A stretch of DNA of 64,000 nt from the NCBI GenBank assembly GCA_934045075.1, contig OW203724.1, positions 6,249,473 through 6,313,472 of the forward strand. The letters run 5' to 3'. The stretch's first letter is position 1. Every line of letters begins with the position of its first letter. The notes below the pieces were generated by a model. The model had not been told where the DNA came from, did not search any database, and was given only the letters and a program-made list of their open reading frames with translations. Source of the DNA: Yponomeuta sedellus. Lineage: Eukaryota; Arthropoda; Insecta; Lepidoptera; Yponomeutidae. This document shows, piece after piece, positions 19,793-30,339 of this stretch. The translations under genes and the position numbers were made by a program.

Positions 19793-20190
19793 TTAAGGTA
19801 TTTTTTTTTATCACAACGCAAACAACTGGATGAAATCACAATAGACTTTAATTGAAAAGAAATAATCTTCACGCCAAATTCCCACTTTCAACATAGCCAA
19901 TAGAAAAACGTTGTGATGTTGTTATGACAAAACACTGCATCTAAAGTTACCTGGCATCAAATATCAGCGTGTTTGTTGTGACAAAAGACTGTACCTATAG
20001 AAGTAGTATTTTGTCAAAACAGCTCTCTAAGATTTTGGATATACAGTCTGAATTGCTATGAACAACTACCGTGTTAATAATACTATTTAAATATTTTCTT
20101 GATGTCATATCATGTACCCTACGTCGAAGAATCGATTCATTCGTGTTATCACAAAAAACTGTTATATCTATACTTACAGTGTTCTGTCAT

Positions 20191-20502
20191 TAACTGTCAT
20201 TAAATTCAAAGTCCTGACTGACTGCCCATCATCAATGCCCAGCCCAAGCCGTTGGACCTAGGAAGCTTAAATTTTGCACAGACGGTCTATATATAATGTA
20301 GGCAAGGAATAATTTTGAATTTTTTTGAAATTCTAGCCCTCAGGGGGCGAAAAGGGTTGCCAAAATTTGTATGGGTGGTTTAAAGAATGTTGTCTAATTA
20401 TCTTGAAACTTTAAATAAATACTATTTTCAACACAATTGATTGAACATGTGTTAACAAAGCTAGTAGATATATATACTTACTAGGTAAATGTAAGAAGCC
20501 CA
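20191..20502. other. No gene recognised
   Basis: AT-rich spacer between the DNA transposon and a LINE fragment. Confidence 0.4.
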
Positions 20503-20935
20503 AGTAACTCCACTGCCTAAGAAGCCCAATCCCTCTTCATTCTCCGAATATCGTCCTATTTCCATTCTCCCATTCCTGTCAAAGGTATTTGAACGTCTAG
20601 TACATCAACAGCTCTCCAATTTCCTAACCAAAAATCACCTCCTTAATCTTTTCCAATCAGGTTTCCGTCCCGGGCACAGCACAGTTACGGCACTCATTAA
20701 CATCACTGATGACATCAGACTTGGGATGGAGAATGGCCAGCTGACGGTTCTCACGTTGTTGGATTTCAGTAATGCCTTTAATGCGGTCGACTTTGACATC
20801 CTGTTGGGCGTGCTGTATTCCCTTAACATATCTCCGATGGTTATTGACTGGTTTCGGGCGCCGACAGCGTATACGCATTGACGATTCTTACTCTAGTTGG
20901 TGTAATACGACTGCCGCCGGTTTGATTGCGCGATG
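20503..20935 (+). pseudogene. CR1/Jockey-group LINE RT fragment
   Basis: Reads PLPKKPNPSSFSEYRPISIL, PFLSKVFERLVHQQLSNFL, FQSGFRPGHSTVTALINITD, LLDFSNAFNAVDFDILLGVL and SLNISPMVIDWFR, then frameshifts to RRQRIRIDDSYSSW. It is the finger/palm start of the same LINE family as 55181-61100, at high similarity. It retains CTTAACATATCTCCGATGG, the uninterrupted version of the site where the 1317-bp transposon landed in the other copy. Confidence 0.9.
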
Positions 20936-21404
20936 CAGGAATGTTGGAGTTTGTACTGCGCGCGCAGACTTGACATGCCATAGATTACCAACACCCAAGT
21001 TAGAGCGATTCAAACAGCCTTAACGAAGAGGCTGAGGTGGATTTAGGTGTAAGGAGGCTTTTTGAAATACGGCATGTGAAACGAAAGCCTCCTGAGTACG
21101 GCGGTAACGAAGTCTATGAATTCCTACTTGACAGAACGTGAGGCTCCCTCAATAAACGAACTCATGATCAGGGCGAAGTGGAAAGAGAAAATAAGGAAAG
21201 TTGCCCCCACCACCATGTGGGAATGAAGCTGGGAAGAGAGAGAGAGAGAACAGGAATCCTCGTATTGAAAAATACTTATGCAGCAAAACTATAAAAATGT
21301 GGCGGAAATACCAAATAGGAATAGAATAATTACTATCTCTGCGAATTCAAATTTCTTCCGGGATATTTTATTATTAGGTAGGTATTAATTAGCATGATTA
21401 TACT
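20936..21404. other. No gene recognised; possible small ORF remnant
   Basis: A short frame EEAEVDLGVRRLFEIRHVKR...YEFLLDR near 21010-21145 looks protein-like but matches no family I recognise and ends at a stop. Confidence 0.25.
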
Positions 21405-21500
21405 ATTTTTATTTTAATGCACTAACCCGTGCTAAGTAACAAATTTAAAAAAAATAAATTTAAATTTTTAGCCTCTAAATAGGTTTTTAAATTAATTAGC
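21405..21500. repeat. tRNA-bearing element, copy e (ends only)
   Basis: TTTTAATGCACTAACCCGTG at left and TTTTTAGCCTCTAAATAGG at right with almost nothing between. The tRNA-like head is deleted. Confidence 0.7.
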
Positions 21501-22940
21501 ATACCAATAGCTGTGTTTGTGGTACTAATTTCAGATTTAAATTCAACGTCCTCATATTTTGCATAACAGATAGAATATCTTTACCCAATAAAAGCCCAGT
21601 CATGTTAGATTAGAGTACGACAAAACGAATTTATTTTTATAATTTTAATCATACTAGCATTTGAATCACTTGCAAACCATTGTTTGATTCCAGAACTATT
21701 AAATCATTATTCAAAGAATTCTATAATTCCATTATTTCCCTGCTAATTGTTTGTCCCTAATGCTGGGGCACGGGTCTCCATACTCCACAAAATGTAAAGA
21801 AAAAATATTGTTATTAATACTTTATTGCAAGACGTTAAATCAAATGCAAAACTAGTAATTCAATAAGGGCCTGTTTCTGAATTGAGAATTTCGCTAAGTA
21901 AATAGTGACTGCAGTGATATCTCTTTAAATTTCTCAGCAAAGAGCAAACAATTCTCAATTCAGAAACCGGCCCTTAGTCTATTTTTATTTACTTCTGTAT
22001 TTGTTTGGGACAATTAAAGGATTTTTTTATTTTAAACTATTCAATGTGTTTAAATTGTCATTGATAACCGGCCATGATACCATTGATACTGCCACGTGTC
22101 TGCCACTTATCTGACCCGGTGGAGGTGTCAAATTTAGTAAAGAAACGTCATGTTTACTTTGAGAAAAGTGACGCCTGATAAGTTTGTCGCACTCTAGACA
22201 AATAACTCGTGTCAAGACGTGACCCTGGCAGACAGGATAGGCGACGTCGCCTAATTGACTTTACAACAAAAAATAATTTATTAATTCATTTATAATAGAA
22301 ATAAACAAAATAAAACATTATAAAAGAAGTGAATAAAACAAAGAAGAACAAACAGCTCAGAAATTATTACTAACTGACTCGATCTCGTTTCTGAGAAACT
22401 GGAGACTGTAAGTTCATCCAGTGTCTCAGAAATGGACCGTCCATAGAAATAGACAAAAACATAATTTGTTGGTAATATTCATTACAAGTCAAGGTGGAAT
22501 TTCGCAATAACAATCAAATTTAAAGATGTGAAAAAGAAAAAAAAAGAAGTATTTCATGTCAATATCCTAAAAATGTCAATATGTGACCTTTTTAATTGAA
22601 TATGTGACATTTGTTATGTGACATTACTATTAAGTTAATAATAAAAATTAAGAAAAGTATCAATTCAAGTTACAAACATCTTCACTAACTTTCACATTTA
22701 CAATATTAGTCTGTCTTTCACGCAATATGGAATATACAAAGTGTTTTTAATAGTTAACTTTTATCTTTTTTCTGATTTTAGAAGTAATTTTAAGACACTG
22801 TACTGTTTAAAAGCACAGACCACGACGAGTCGTCCTTGTCTTTGGTCCTTGTTTGTTGTTGTGAAATTGTCATATTCAATCTACATACTTGTTTTATGTC
22901 GTGAGAGGATGAAGGAAGAAAGATTGACGAAACAAATATA
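21501..22940. other. No gene; one SINE end fragment
   Basis: 21757-21790 carries a short reverse 5S-SINE end (CCTAATGCTGGGGCACGGGT and CATACTCCAC). A pair of similar GGGCCTGTTTCTGAATTGAG / CAATTCAGAAACCGGCCC segments at 21877-21897 and 21956-21973 makes an inverted repeat. No coding region recognised. Confidence 0.4.
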
Positions 22941-23014
22941 TACTAGAAAATATATACATACATAACCTTTAGGTTAGCTAACCTAAAGGTTATGTATGTA
23001 TATATTTTCTAGTA
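22941..23014. repeat. Perfect 74-bp palindrome without spacer
   Basis: The 37-nt left half (TACTAGAAAATATATACATA ... TTTAGGTTAG) is the exact reverse complement of the right half, with the centre at AGGTTAG|CTAACCT. No loop separates the arms. Confidence 0.95.
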
Positions 23015-23221
23015 CCTAAGGAATAATATAAGTATCAATTAAATAAAATTAAATGGAAATTGTACATAAATATGTACTATTATGAAAAAAAACATATACT
23101 GTCTAAATGTAGGTATGTATGAAAGTTGTTGCATAATTTAAGAATGATTTTATTGTTTTTGTAAAACATTTAAATCTATAAATTACAGTGTTATTTAGTT
23201 TGACAATTTAATTTCACTATG

Positions 23222-23312
23222 TCTGCCCACGTGGTGGAGTATGACCTAACCTCCCTGCGATGCAGGAAAAGACCCGTGCACCAGCAGTGGGGACATACAA
23301 AGGGTTGATATC
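23222..23312 (+). mobile_element. 5S-derived SINE, 3' end fragment
   Basis: CACGTGGTGGAGTATGACCT, CCTGCGATGCAGGAAAAGAC, CCAGCAGTGGGGACATACAA: the family 3' end, 5'-truncated. Confidence 0.75.
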
Positions 23313-23436
23313 AATCTAATTTCGTTATTAATTAGGTATTGAATAATTATTAAAAAAAAAAAATATAATCTCAGTAAGATGTTATAAGTTCGTTTCATTT
23401 CATAATTTATTTTTCTACTTCCTTCTCTTATATTTT

Positions 23437-23515
23437 AGTCCAGCCCATACAAAGGTTGTCTGGAAGAGATCACTCTTAGGTTAAAAAATATAATTTTTTT
23501 AGTACAATAAAGTAT
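23437..23515 (+). mobile_element. LINE 3' UTR fragment
   Basis: CCATACAAAGGTTGTCTGGA, AGAGATCACTCTTAGG and AATAAAGTATCTATCTAT match the common lepidopteran CR1/Jockey-type 3' end. Confidence 0.55.
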
Positions 23516-24254
23516 CTATCTATTTTAATAATACCATGATTTATTATCAAGAATGTTTTAATGTAATTATTTAACTGCCTTCTAAATTGATTACTTTTTA
23601 AAATAATTTAAAGTTGTCCGTGTTTGATAAATAAAGGTTATATTATTTTTATAAACCCACTACAGGAAGTAACACATAAAAAGATACTTGAAGGACTTTT
23701 CATGATTCATATTGTGTGAATCAGTGAGTGCGAAGTTTCAATTTTCAGATCGCATTCTGTAATGTATAGGTACTAAATGAATGTATGTAAAGTATTATTT
23801 TTAATATGGCAACATTGATGCCAATACATATTTCACCCCTGTGAATTAGCTGACTCTCAAGAGCAAGGGGGTCGAAAAGGGCTCAATTTGGTTCGTGTAA
23901 ACATATCCACAGTGCGGTCTCGCCGAGAACTTGGCCTAGTGCACTCTGTGTGTCTTGCTTATTGATTGATATTATGCAAACTTTAGCTGTTTTCTGTCCT
24001 TGAAACAGTGTTTCTGTAAATGAACATACAGTCATATCAAGCAGAAAGTATAATTGCGGCATAACGCCTTGTATGCAGGAAAGGTAGGATTTTTATAGAT
24101 GTATTTTGAGTAGGCCTTGTGCGAATTTACATCCAGTTTTTATGGGTGTGCACTGTTTAACTGTACCTAGGTTGGTCCGACCTACTTAATAGCTAATGCT
24201 CATCTGATGGTTTTTTAGTTATATTTAAATGAAAATTCTTTAGCTAAAGCTATC
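23516..24254. other. No gene recognised
   Basis: Unique-looking sequence with no supportable coding block. Confidence 0.35.
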
Positions 24255-24569
24255 TACAGAGTGCTTAGTGCGAGTTTGACAGATCCAATCGAATAACTTT
24301 ACTACCGCGTAAATCGAGCATTGAGTAGTGAGTATGAGTAAGTTAACGGTTCGAACTGGCATAACGCTGTCACAGTACAACTCGCACTCGCGTTTATTCG
24401 TGTTTTGGCTGGTAAACGTGTTTACTTCTCAACGTAAACCATTACAACTCGCAGTCAGCAATTTTAATTTCCATACTTGTCGCTAGGTGGCGCTTCCTCG
24501 ATGCCATAGAAATATGAGTGTACGTTAACGCGATCGAGTAGTTAAAAAACTCGCACTAAGCACTCTGTA
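24255..24569. mobile_element. TIR MITE, copy 2
   Basis: TACAGAGTGCTTAGTGCGAG ... CTCGCACTAAGCACTCTGTA. The interior follows copy 1 (4961-5284) closely through CAGATCCAATCGAAT, CTACCGCGTAAATCGAGCAT and GTCGCTAGGTGGCGCTTCC. It sits about 350 bp upstream of the host gene start. Confidence 0.85.
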
Positions 24570-24855
24570 ACGTCGTCGAAACATCGAGGTAAAATAGCAA
24601 TAAATTACTACGCGATTAAGCCCCGAAAATATTCTAACTACAGCTGTCTATGTTCTTCGTATCATCCAACCTAGACAAATCGTAATAGTCTTTGCGAAAC
24701 TGTGATAATAGGTCATCTGAGCAATTACTGCGAGAAATTCCAGTGCGATATATTATTAAGAAACCTTAGATTAAAAACGTTTCTAAGAAATAGACACGCT
24801 TTATAAGATAAAACATTTCTTTCCTGACAAAATGACGTAACGGAATTATTCCTAG

Positions 24856-24863
24856 TATATAAT
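24856..24863 (+). promoter_or_regulatory. TATA box of the secreted-protein gene
   Basis: TATATAAT lies 55 bp before the ATG at 24918, which would place the transcription start near 24887. AATGACGTAACGG about 20 bp further upstream resembles a bZIP-type site, but this is a guess. Confidence 0.55.
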
Positions 24864-24917
24864 GGCCCTTTCGGTTTGTTTCCAAAGCATAACCTATTTC
24901 GCCTAGTTCGCTTCAAG

Positions 24918-26087
24918 ATGGCTTCCAAACTTATTGTCTTCGTGTGCTTACAAACGTTGGTTCTTCAGGTACCGATTTGCAAATCAATATTAGTCTCTTC
25001 ATCAAAATAACTATTAAGTATATATCTCTAGCAATGGTAAGAATATTCAAAGTATGAATAGCATACTTAATTAGTACGGTCCTTACTAGATAAGGACCGT
25101 ACTAATTAGTAGTACCAATAATACGGGCTTAATTACCATACCTGCCACCGCAGATAGGGAATTTCGAGAGATGAGGTATTTGAAAACCTCAGACACTTAG
25201 GTTTCCTCACGATGTTTGCCTGCACGTTCGAGTTAGTGAGTAGTATTGCCACTACAACTGTACAAATGTACGTAACATAAAAAAACAGTAATTATTTCAA
25301 GCCATGAATGCGCTGTTGGCGTCATGAAAGAAAACAAGGCTAGTTTTTAACGCTTCGCTGCCCACGAAACTTTTAAAGATCTAAGGACAACCAAGAGGGT
25401 GTCATGATCTACACAATCAAATGCATTTTTACAGTCCAACAGATGTGACATGAATCTCTGTCACCAGTTGCCTTAGGCCGACTTGCACAAAAGCAAACAG
25501 TTAACTATCAATTGAATAAGTTCAAAAACGTTTGCCAGCATAATATAACATTCGCAGGCTATTCATAGATAATTTTTATGACCGATAAACCGAAACAGAA
25601 AATAATAACTCTCTCAATCTCTTATTGGACCATCCCATAGATTTATCAAGCTCCCTATTTCTACAGTGACTTGGCCCAAGTCACCCTCAGCGTGAGTAAC
25701 CAGCGTGATTTTTTTAACTTCTCACAACAGACTTTCCAGGGTGGAGTGTTCGCCCAGGTTATCGTGCCGCAGTACGTGTCCAACCCGGTGGTGGAAGCGG
25801 TCCTGCCGAGCTGCGGCTGCCAGCAGCTGCTGCCGCAGGTCGTGCCGCCGCTGCCGGTCGTGCTGCAGGACTCCAGCGTGTCCAACAGTCTCGCCAATGC
25901 GCTGCAGCTGCTCGTGGTGAGCAATCTACTCAGCAGCACGCTGCCGCAGAGTGAAACCGTGGTTCCTTACGCTGCACCGCCGTGCGGCGGTTACTACGGA
26001 CCCTCGGTCGTGACTCCTGTGCTGCCGCCCTGTGGCTGCGGCTTGAGTCCACTCAACGCTTTCAACGGCTTTATCAACGTACTGTAA
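24918..26087 (+). CDS. Small secreted Cys-Gly-Cys protein, two exons (24918-24968, 25641-26087)
   Basis: Exon 1 encodes MASKLIVFVCLQTLVLQ, a signal-peptide core, and ends at CTTCAG|GTACCG, a good donor. The best phase-0 acceptor is ATCCCATAG|ATTTATC at 25640; exon 2 then runs IYQAPYFYSDLAQVTLSVSN ... to a TAA, giving about 165 aa. The mature protein is rich in V, L, P, S, Q and N. It has a LPSCGCQQLLP block near residue 71, a hydrophobic middle, then APPCGGYYG and LPPCGCGLS. Exon 2 is far more GC-rich than its surroundings. The acceptor choice is an inference from phase: the nearer AG at 25666 is out of phase. The signal peptide resembles those of chorion (eggshell) proteins, but no chorion central domain is visible; a silk or cuticle-type secreted protein is equally possible. 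The intron contains a hairpin (25069-25107) and a repeat piece (25190-25262). Confidence 0.6.
25069..25107. repeat. 17-bp-arm hairpin in the intron
   Basis: AATTAGTACGGTCCTTA, loop CTAGA, TAAGGACCGTACTAATT: perfect arms, 5-nt loop. Confidence 0.95.
25190..25262 (+). repeat. 'gtttcctcacgatgttttcc' repeat end piece in the intron
   Basis: CTTAGGTTTCCTCACGATGT, TTGCCTGCACGTTCGAGTTA, GTGAGTAG matches the end of 12269-12492. Confidence 0.6.
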
Positions 26088-26172
26088 TCGTCTTCGTCAG
26101 TCTTGTCAGTGACGCGACCGGTCGGTCTAGAGACCGTCGCGCTTTAGTTATGCGGAATTCAGTAACGCTCTA

Positions 26173-26252
26173 AATAAATAAATAATAAATAAATTGTAAT
26201 CTAAATATTATATCCAAATATCACACGTGTAAAAGATTGTAAATGAAATAAA
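26173..26252 (+). terminator. Poly(A) signal region
   Basis: AATAAA occurs at 26173 in a short AATA-rich run and again at 26247, 85 and 160 bp after the stop codon of the secreted-protein gene. Confidence 0.6.
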
Positions 26253-26639
26253 AAGGGGAAAAATAAAATGTTTTTGGTCTCAAACTGGGATTTTCTGTGT
26301 TATAGGAAATAGGGAAGAGGGAGCCTTTCCCCAGTAGCGACACAATCCAGGCTACGTAAATAAAATAGGGAATTAAATTACATAATAGTATGTTTCACAA
26401 TAAGTGATAACTAAATGTGCTAATTCCCAAGTTACGGTTTTTTGCTTATTACTAAGTAACACTACACAGGAAACCACACAAATAGCAAAATCAGATTATT
26501 AATGCGGAATCTCGATTTCCACTAATTTTATGATGTAAAATAGTTCGGCTTTTTTATGTCACCAACAATGGTTTTTTTTTATTTATTTTCAATTGCTTAC
26601 ATCTATCTTTACTTAATCTTGTTCACTATCCAATAATTA
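26253..26639. other. No gene recognised
   Basis: AT-rich downstream sequence. Confidence 0.4.
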
Positions 26640-26830
26640 TATTATTTTTAATGCACTAACCCGTGCTAAGAACAATATTAAAAAACCTATTTAGAGGCTA
26701 AAAATTTGGCTAAAAATTTAATAGTGGCTGAAAATTCCACCCAAGCCGGGATTCGAACCCGCGACCTCTGGCTGTCCGTGCCAGCGCTCTTTCCAACTGA
26801 GCTAATGGGCGACTCACCATGTAGGTCACT
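26640..26830 (-). repeat. tRNA-bearing element, copy f
   Basis: TTTTTAATGCACTAACCCGT, CCTATTTAGAGGCTAAAAAT (the last part repeated imperfectly as TTGGCTAAAAATTTAATAG), then a full reverse tRNA-like head with intact boxes GGATTCGAACC and CCAACTGAGCTA. It ends GGGCGACTCACC. Confidence 0.75.
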
Positions 26831-27104
26831 CACAATTTGCCTAACGATGCCCTATAGAAGCCATATAGAAGACTGCTCGCTGCTTCCAACAGCAAGTACA
26901 ATACAACCGGAGGTCACCACAGGATAGAATCGTTTTTATCACATAACAGTGCTATTTGGACACCTGTTTCGAACAAAATAAAGTGCGCCCGGACACCACC
27001 ACAAGCATTTTAATTAATATATTATATGAGTGTCACTGTCATTGGATGTAGGAAGGCGTTAGTTGAGTCGCCTCGTAGTGTATGGAACATTTACTGAGAC
27101 AGAC
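26831..27104. other. No gene recognised
   Basis: Nothing supportable. Confidence 0.4.
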
Positions 27105-27470
27105 GTCGATATCAACCCATGTATGTCTCCACTGCTAGGGCACGGGTTTTTTCTGCATCGCAGGAAGGTTAGGCCATGCTCCACCACGGGGGCCAAGTCC
27201 GCGTTGGTGGATGGTAGTAAAACAGTGGCGGGCCTTACTGTCAGAAGTTATCAAGGCGCCCATAAGGCCTCGGACGTGGCTTAACGACTGCCATTACATA
27301 CTGCCGGCACCAACGACTTAACGTGCCTTGCGAAGCACGGAAGCGCTCGGAAAAATACCCCTAGCGGTAGTCACGGGACGGTCACCCATTCTGCACCGAA
27401 CCGCGCCTGTTATTGCTTAACTCAAGTGATTGGTTCTAATCACTCGTTTCGACTAGGCCAGGAGCGCTTT
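27105..27470 (-). mobile_element. 5S-rRNA-derived SINE
   Basis: In reverse order from 27470: GCGCTCCTGGCCTAGTCG, GAGTTAAGCAATAACAGGCG, GGGTGACCGTCCCGTGACTA, CCGAGCGCTTCCGTGCTTCG, GCCGGCAGTATGTAATGGCA, TTCTGACAGTAAGGCCCGCC, CCTGCGATGCAGAAAAAACC. Near full length. Confidence 0.85.
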
Positions 27471-28414
27471 GACTGACTATTTTTTTAAGTACCTACCTAT
27501 AAGCTCACTTTTGTCACAAGTTTTGAAAAGTAACTAATTAATATAGTGCTCATAATACGATTTTGACATTTGTTTCTTGGTGTGTTCACAATACCAGTAT
27601 TTAGCGTTTTATGAAGTTTGGCGTGTGAAGGTGGTCTCATAAAGATGTTGTAAAATTAGTTTCAATAGTTTGTGAAGATGTCTATTTGTTTGTTACTTAA
27701 TTACGCAATAAGGCTGAACGGATTTACATGAAACTTGTCGGATAGATAAACTAAGATCTAAATTGAAACTAAGGATACTCGACATAACGGCAATGCGTTC
27801 GCTCTGCTCTTATCCTGCGTAGATGAAGTCGCGGGCATCAGTTAGTTAAAATAAAAATAACACCTAATGTTGTAATCAATAAGTGGTCAAACCATTCAGG
27901 GTAAAAATTGTAAAAAGCTACAGGGTGTAAGTTACATAACTATCTAAAAATGTGTGGCTCTAGTCGCAAATAAAAAAAAAACTTTTGAGAAGCCTTTGAC
28001 ATGGCAGAAAACATCTGCTGTTCCACACAAAATGTATGGAATAGCTGTAATTATTCGCAATTTTTTAATGATTCACATTGAAAGTTATCGGTATAGACGA
28101 GTAGAAACCTTCATTTTCTTATGTACATAGAGATTTTCTTACACTGTAGAAAAAAACTTGGCAAACATTATTATGCAGAGTCATTGATGGGTCGGTAATT
28201 ACGCCAGTAGCGGGCTATTCTGCCTCCAACTGAACATCCATACGCTATGGTACCAACGCCGCCCTCACATGTCCAAGATGTCATATACAACATAATATAA
28301 ATGACATGACATGAGTTATGATGTTATACTATGACATCTTGGATTTCAATTCTGTATTTAAAGCTTATGTTTTTTTTAAATTTAATACCTATATACGAGT
28401 ATTACAAACAATTA
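27471..28414. other. No gene; one weak inverted repeat
   Basis: CCAAGATGTCATA near 28271 and its reverse complement near 28325 flank a short AT-rich segment. No coding region recognised. Confidence 0.4.
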
Positions 28415-28535
28415 CACTATTTTTATTTTTAATGCACTAACCCGTGCTAAGGAACAAATTTAAAAACCTATTTAGAGGCTAAAATTTCACCCATGCCGGG
28501 ATTCTTAGCCTCTAAATAGGTTTTTAAATTATTAC
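28415..28535. repeat. tRNA-bearing element, copy g: minimal hairpin
   Basis: TTTTTAATGCACTAACCCGT, AACCTATTTAGAGGCTAAAA, only CACCCATGCCGGGATTC left of the tRNA head, then TTAGCCTCTAAATAGGTTTT. The two 20-bp arms are exact complements. Confidence 0.8.
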
Positions 28536-28702
28536 AAACTTAAAAAACAAGTGATTGTATAAATAATATAATATGTGCCCCATAATTATTTTAATTGTAT
28601 ATTTGCTGTTTTTTTTTCTCAAAATATGTGTTACACATGCAAAAAATACTGAAATAAATTATTTTTAAAGTTGCACTTTTTTAGTTGTTACTAATTCGTG
28701 GC

Positions 28703-28920
28703 CCTGACTGTCTCGATGGTCTAGCGGCATCACGTCTGATTACCATGCCAAAGGTCGTGGGTTTGATTCCCATCCAGTGGGAAATTTATACATTTGTATT
28801 AATAGCCTCAGTCTGGCTATATTTCCATATCTGTGATGTCGTTGCCTGATTACCGTAGCACAGAGTATCCTAGTTTGGGACCGGACGTACAACTGGTTGT
28901 GTAAAAGTATTTCTTAATGA
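28703..28920 (+). mobile_element. tRNA-derived SINE, second subfamily
   Basis: Head TCTCGATGGTCTAGCGGCA (A-box-like), GTCGTGGGTTTGATTCCCA (B box), then ATTTGTATTAATAGCCTCAG, TATTTCCATATCTGTGATGT and ACAGAGTATCCTAG. The same body follows the head at 33437. Confidence 0.75.
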
Positions 28921-30339
28921 TTAACGATACTCATACATAATTACTATATTAATCGCGATTATTTATTAGGTATAACGTAATTACCTTATTTCCTGACGTT
29001 TCTCTACACAATATGTTTTCATGGTCCATGGATATAATCTCTTCCCTGATACCCTATATATGTCCCTGGCTTCTTTTCCCTATAACATCATTGTGAAGGT
29101 GGACATACATAAAGTGGTGTGACTGGTATTTATATTATTAACCTGTAACTAGTAACTGTAGGAATAGCCCATCACCACTTTGTGTGGTTATGCCGCTAAT
29201 CCGCAATTAGAACCTGTTTCCTCATTACAATTCTTTCAACTATACATTTTTTATAGATTGAATCAACCAACCTGATTTAATAAAAACCTTTGCCTAGATA
29301 TTTCAAAGCAAACTAAATCCCCGACGAAAAAGGGTTTCGAGAACTATTACTTTCATACTTAACACAAACCCTTAGCCTGGTTGCAAACTGGGATACGCTG
29401 TGCTTATGGTAATCAGGTAAGTATTTAAAAACCTATTAGGTAAGTATTTACCTGAACATCTGTTCACAAATATGGAAATAAAAAAAGAAAAGAAAAACAA
29501 TGTATTTATTTGACGACACAATACTCAAAACAAAAAACACATAGACAAAACCATCACAAAATTACACAGAAAGCAAAAAAAACACAGACGTATAAAATAA
29601 ATAAAGTGTACAACACGAAAACAAAATAATAGAAAACATATAGGTTTTACGTATTGAGCCCCCAAAATGGGCCCGACTCAGCATAATGTTGCAACAGAGT
29701 TATCCGTAGCTTCGCTGATTTTCAGTCGGGCCCAAACATGTACGTGAAAAAAAAAAGTTAATAAGCTGCCCGCGGTGTGACATATACAATAGAATACAAT
29801 ACTTAAATATTATACTGTGCAGTGCTTGTGGAGAGTGAAAGTAATTCATACATAAATAATAGGATAAACATTGAAACAAATAAGTCAGTGATATACAAAT
29901 ATTGTGTTGATAGACTTACGGGTAATCAAATAAAATAATTACGGGTAATCAAATTAAATACACTCACAAGGCAGTTAAAGCCATCATATCACCGATCTTG
30001 TAAATAAATACGTAGACTCCCACCTGTATCTCGAAGTAGCAGGCAGAATGGTGGTCGACAAATACCCATATCCTTTTACCAATTTAAGCGATAGTAGGTA
30101 TAACAGTAAGATCGATCTCCCACAAGCTTAAGTCCCAACATAGTTGAACTGAATAAATAAAACCGGTATTTTGTGATACATATACACATCAAGGCCTCTT
30201 TAGGTACCATAGACTGGTTTCTGGACTGTCGTCTAGTGCGGGTATATTTCAATTATCAGTAATTTATTTCAGGATATACTATAAGCCGTACGCATATACT
30301 ATAAGTCTGTTTAAATGACATATTAATTGCGAACGAACC
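28921..30339. other. No gene; short inverted repeat
   Basis: TGGGCCCGACT at 29667 and AGTCGGGCCCA near 29725 form an inverted repeat about 48 bp apart. Nothing else recognised. Confidence 0.4.

Larger units (their letters stand above)
17778..20190 (-). mobile_element. DNA transposon with Cys-rich transposase-like gene
   Basis: The two ends are related inverted sequences. The left end carries ATTACAAAACACTGCAA and AACAGGTTTTTGTGAGAA. The right end, read in reverse, carries ATGACAGAACACTGTAA and AACAGTTTTTTGTGATAA. Further copies of the TGACAAAACACTG-type motif lie inside both ends (18022-18060, 19924-20025), like subterminal transposase-binding repeats. The interior holds one broken minus-strand gene. 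Exact termini and target duplication could not be fixed by eye. Confidence 0.6.

Noticed and set aside
25661..25939. 92-residue minus-strand frame opposite the secreted-protein exon
   Set aside because: GC-rich coding DNA commonly leaves long antisense frames; only the plus strand has a signal peptide, promoter and poly(A) context.
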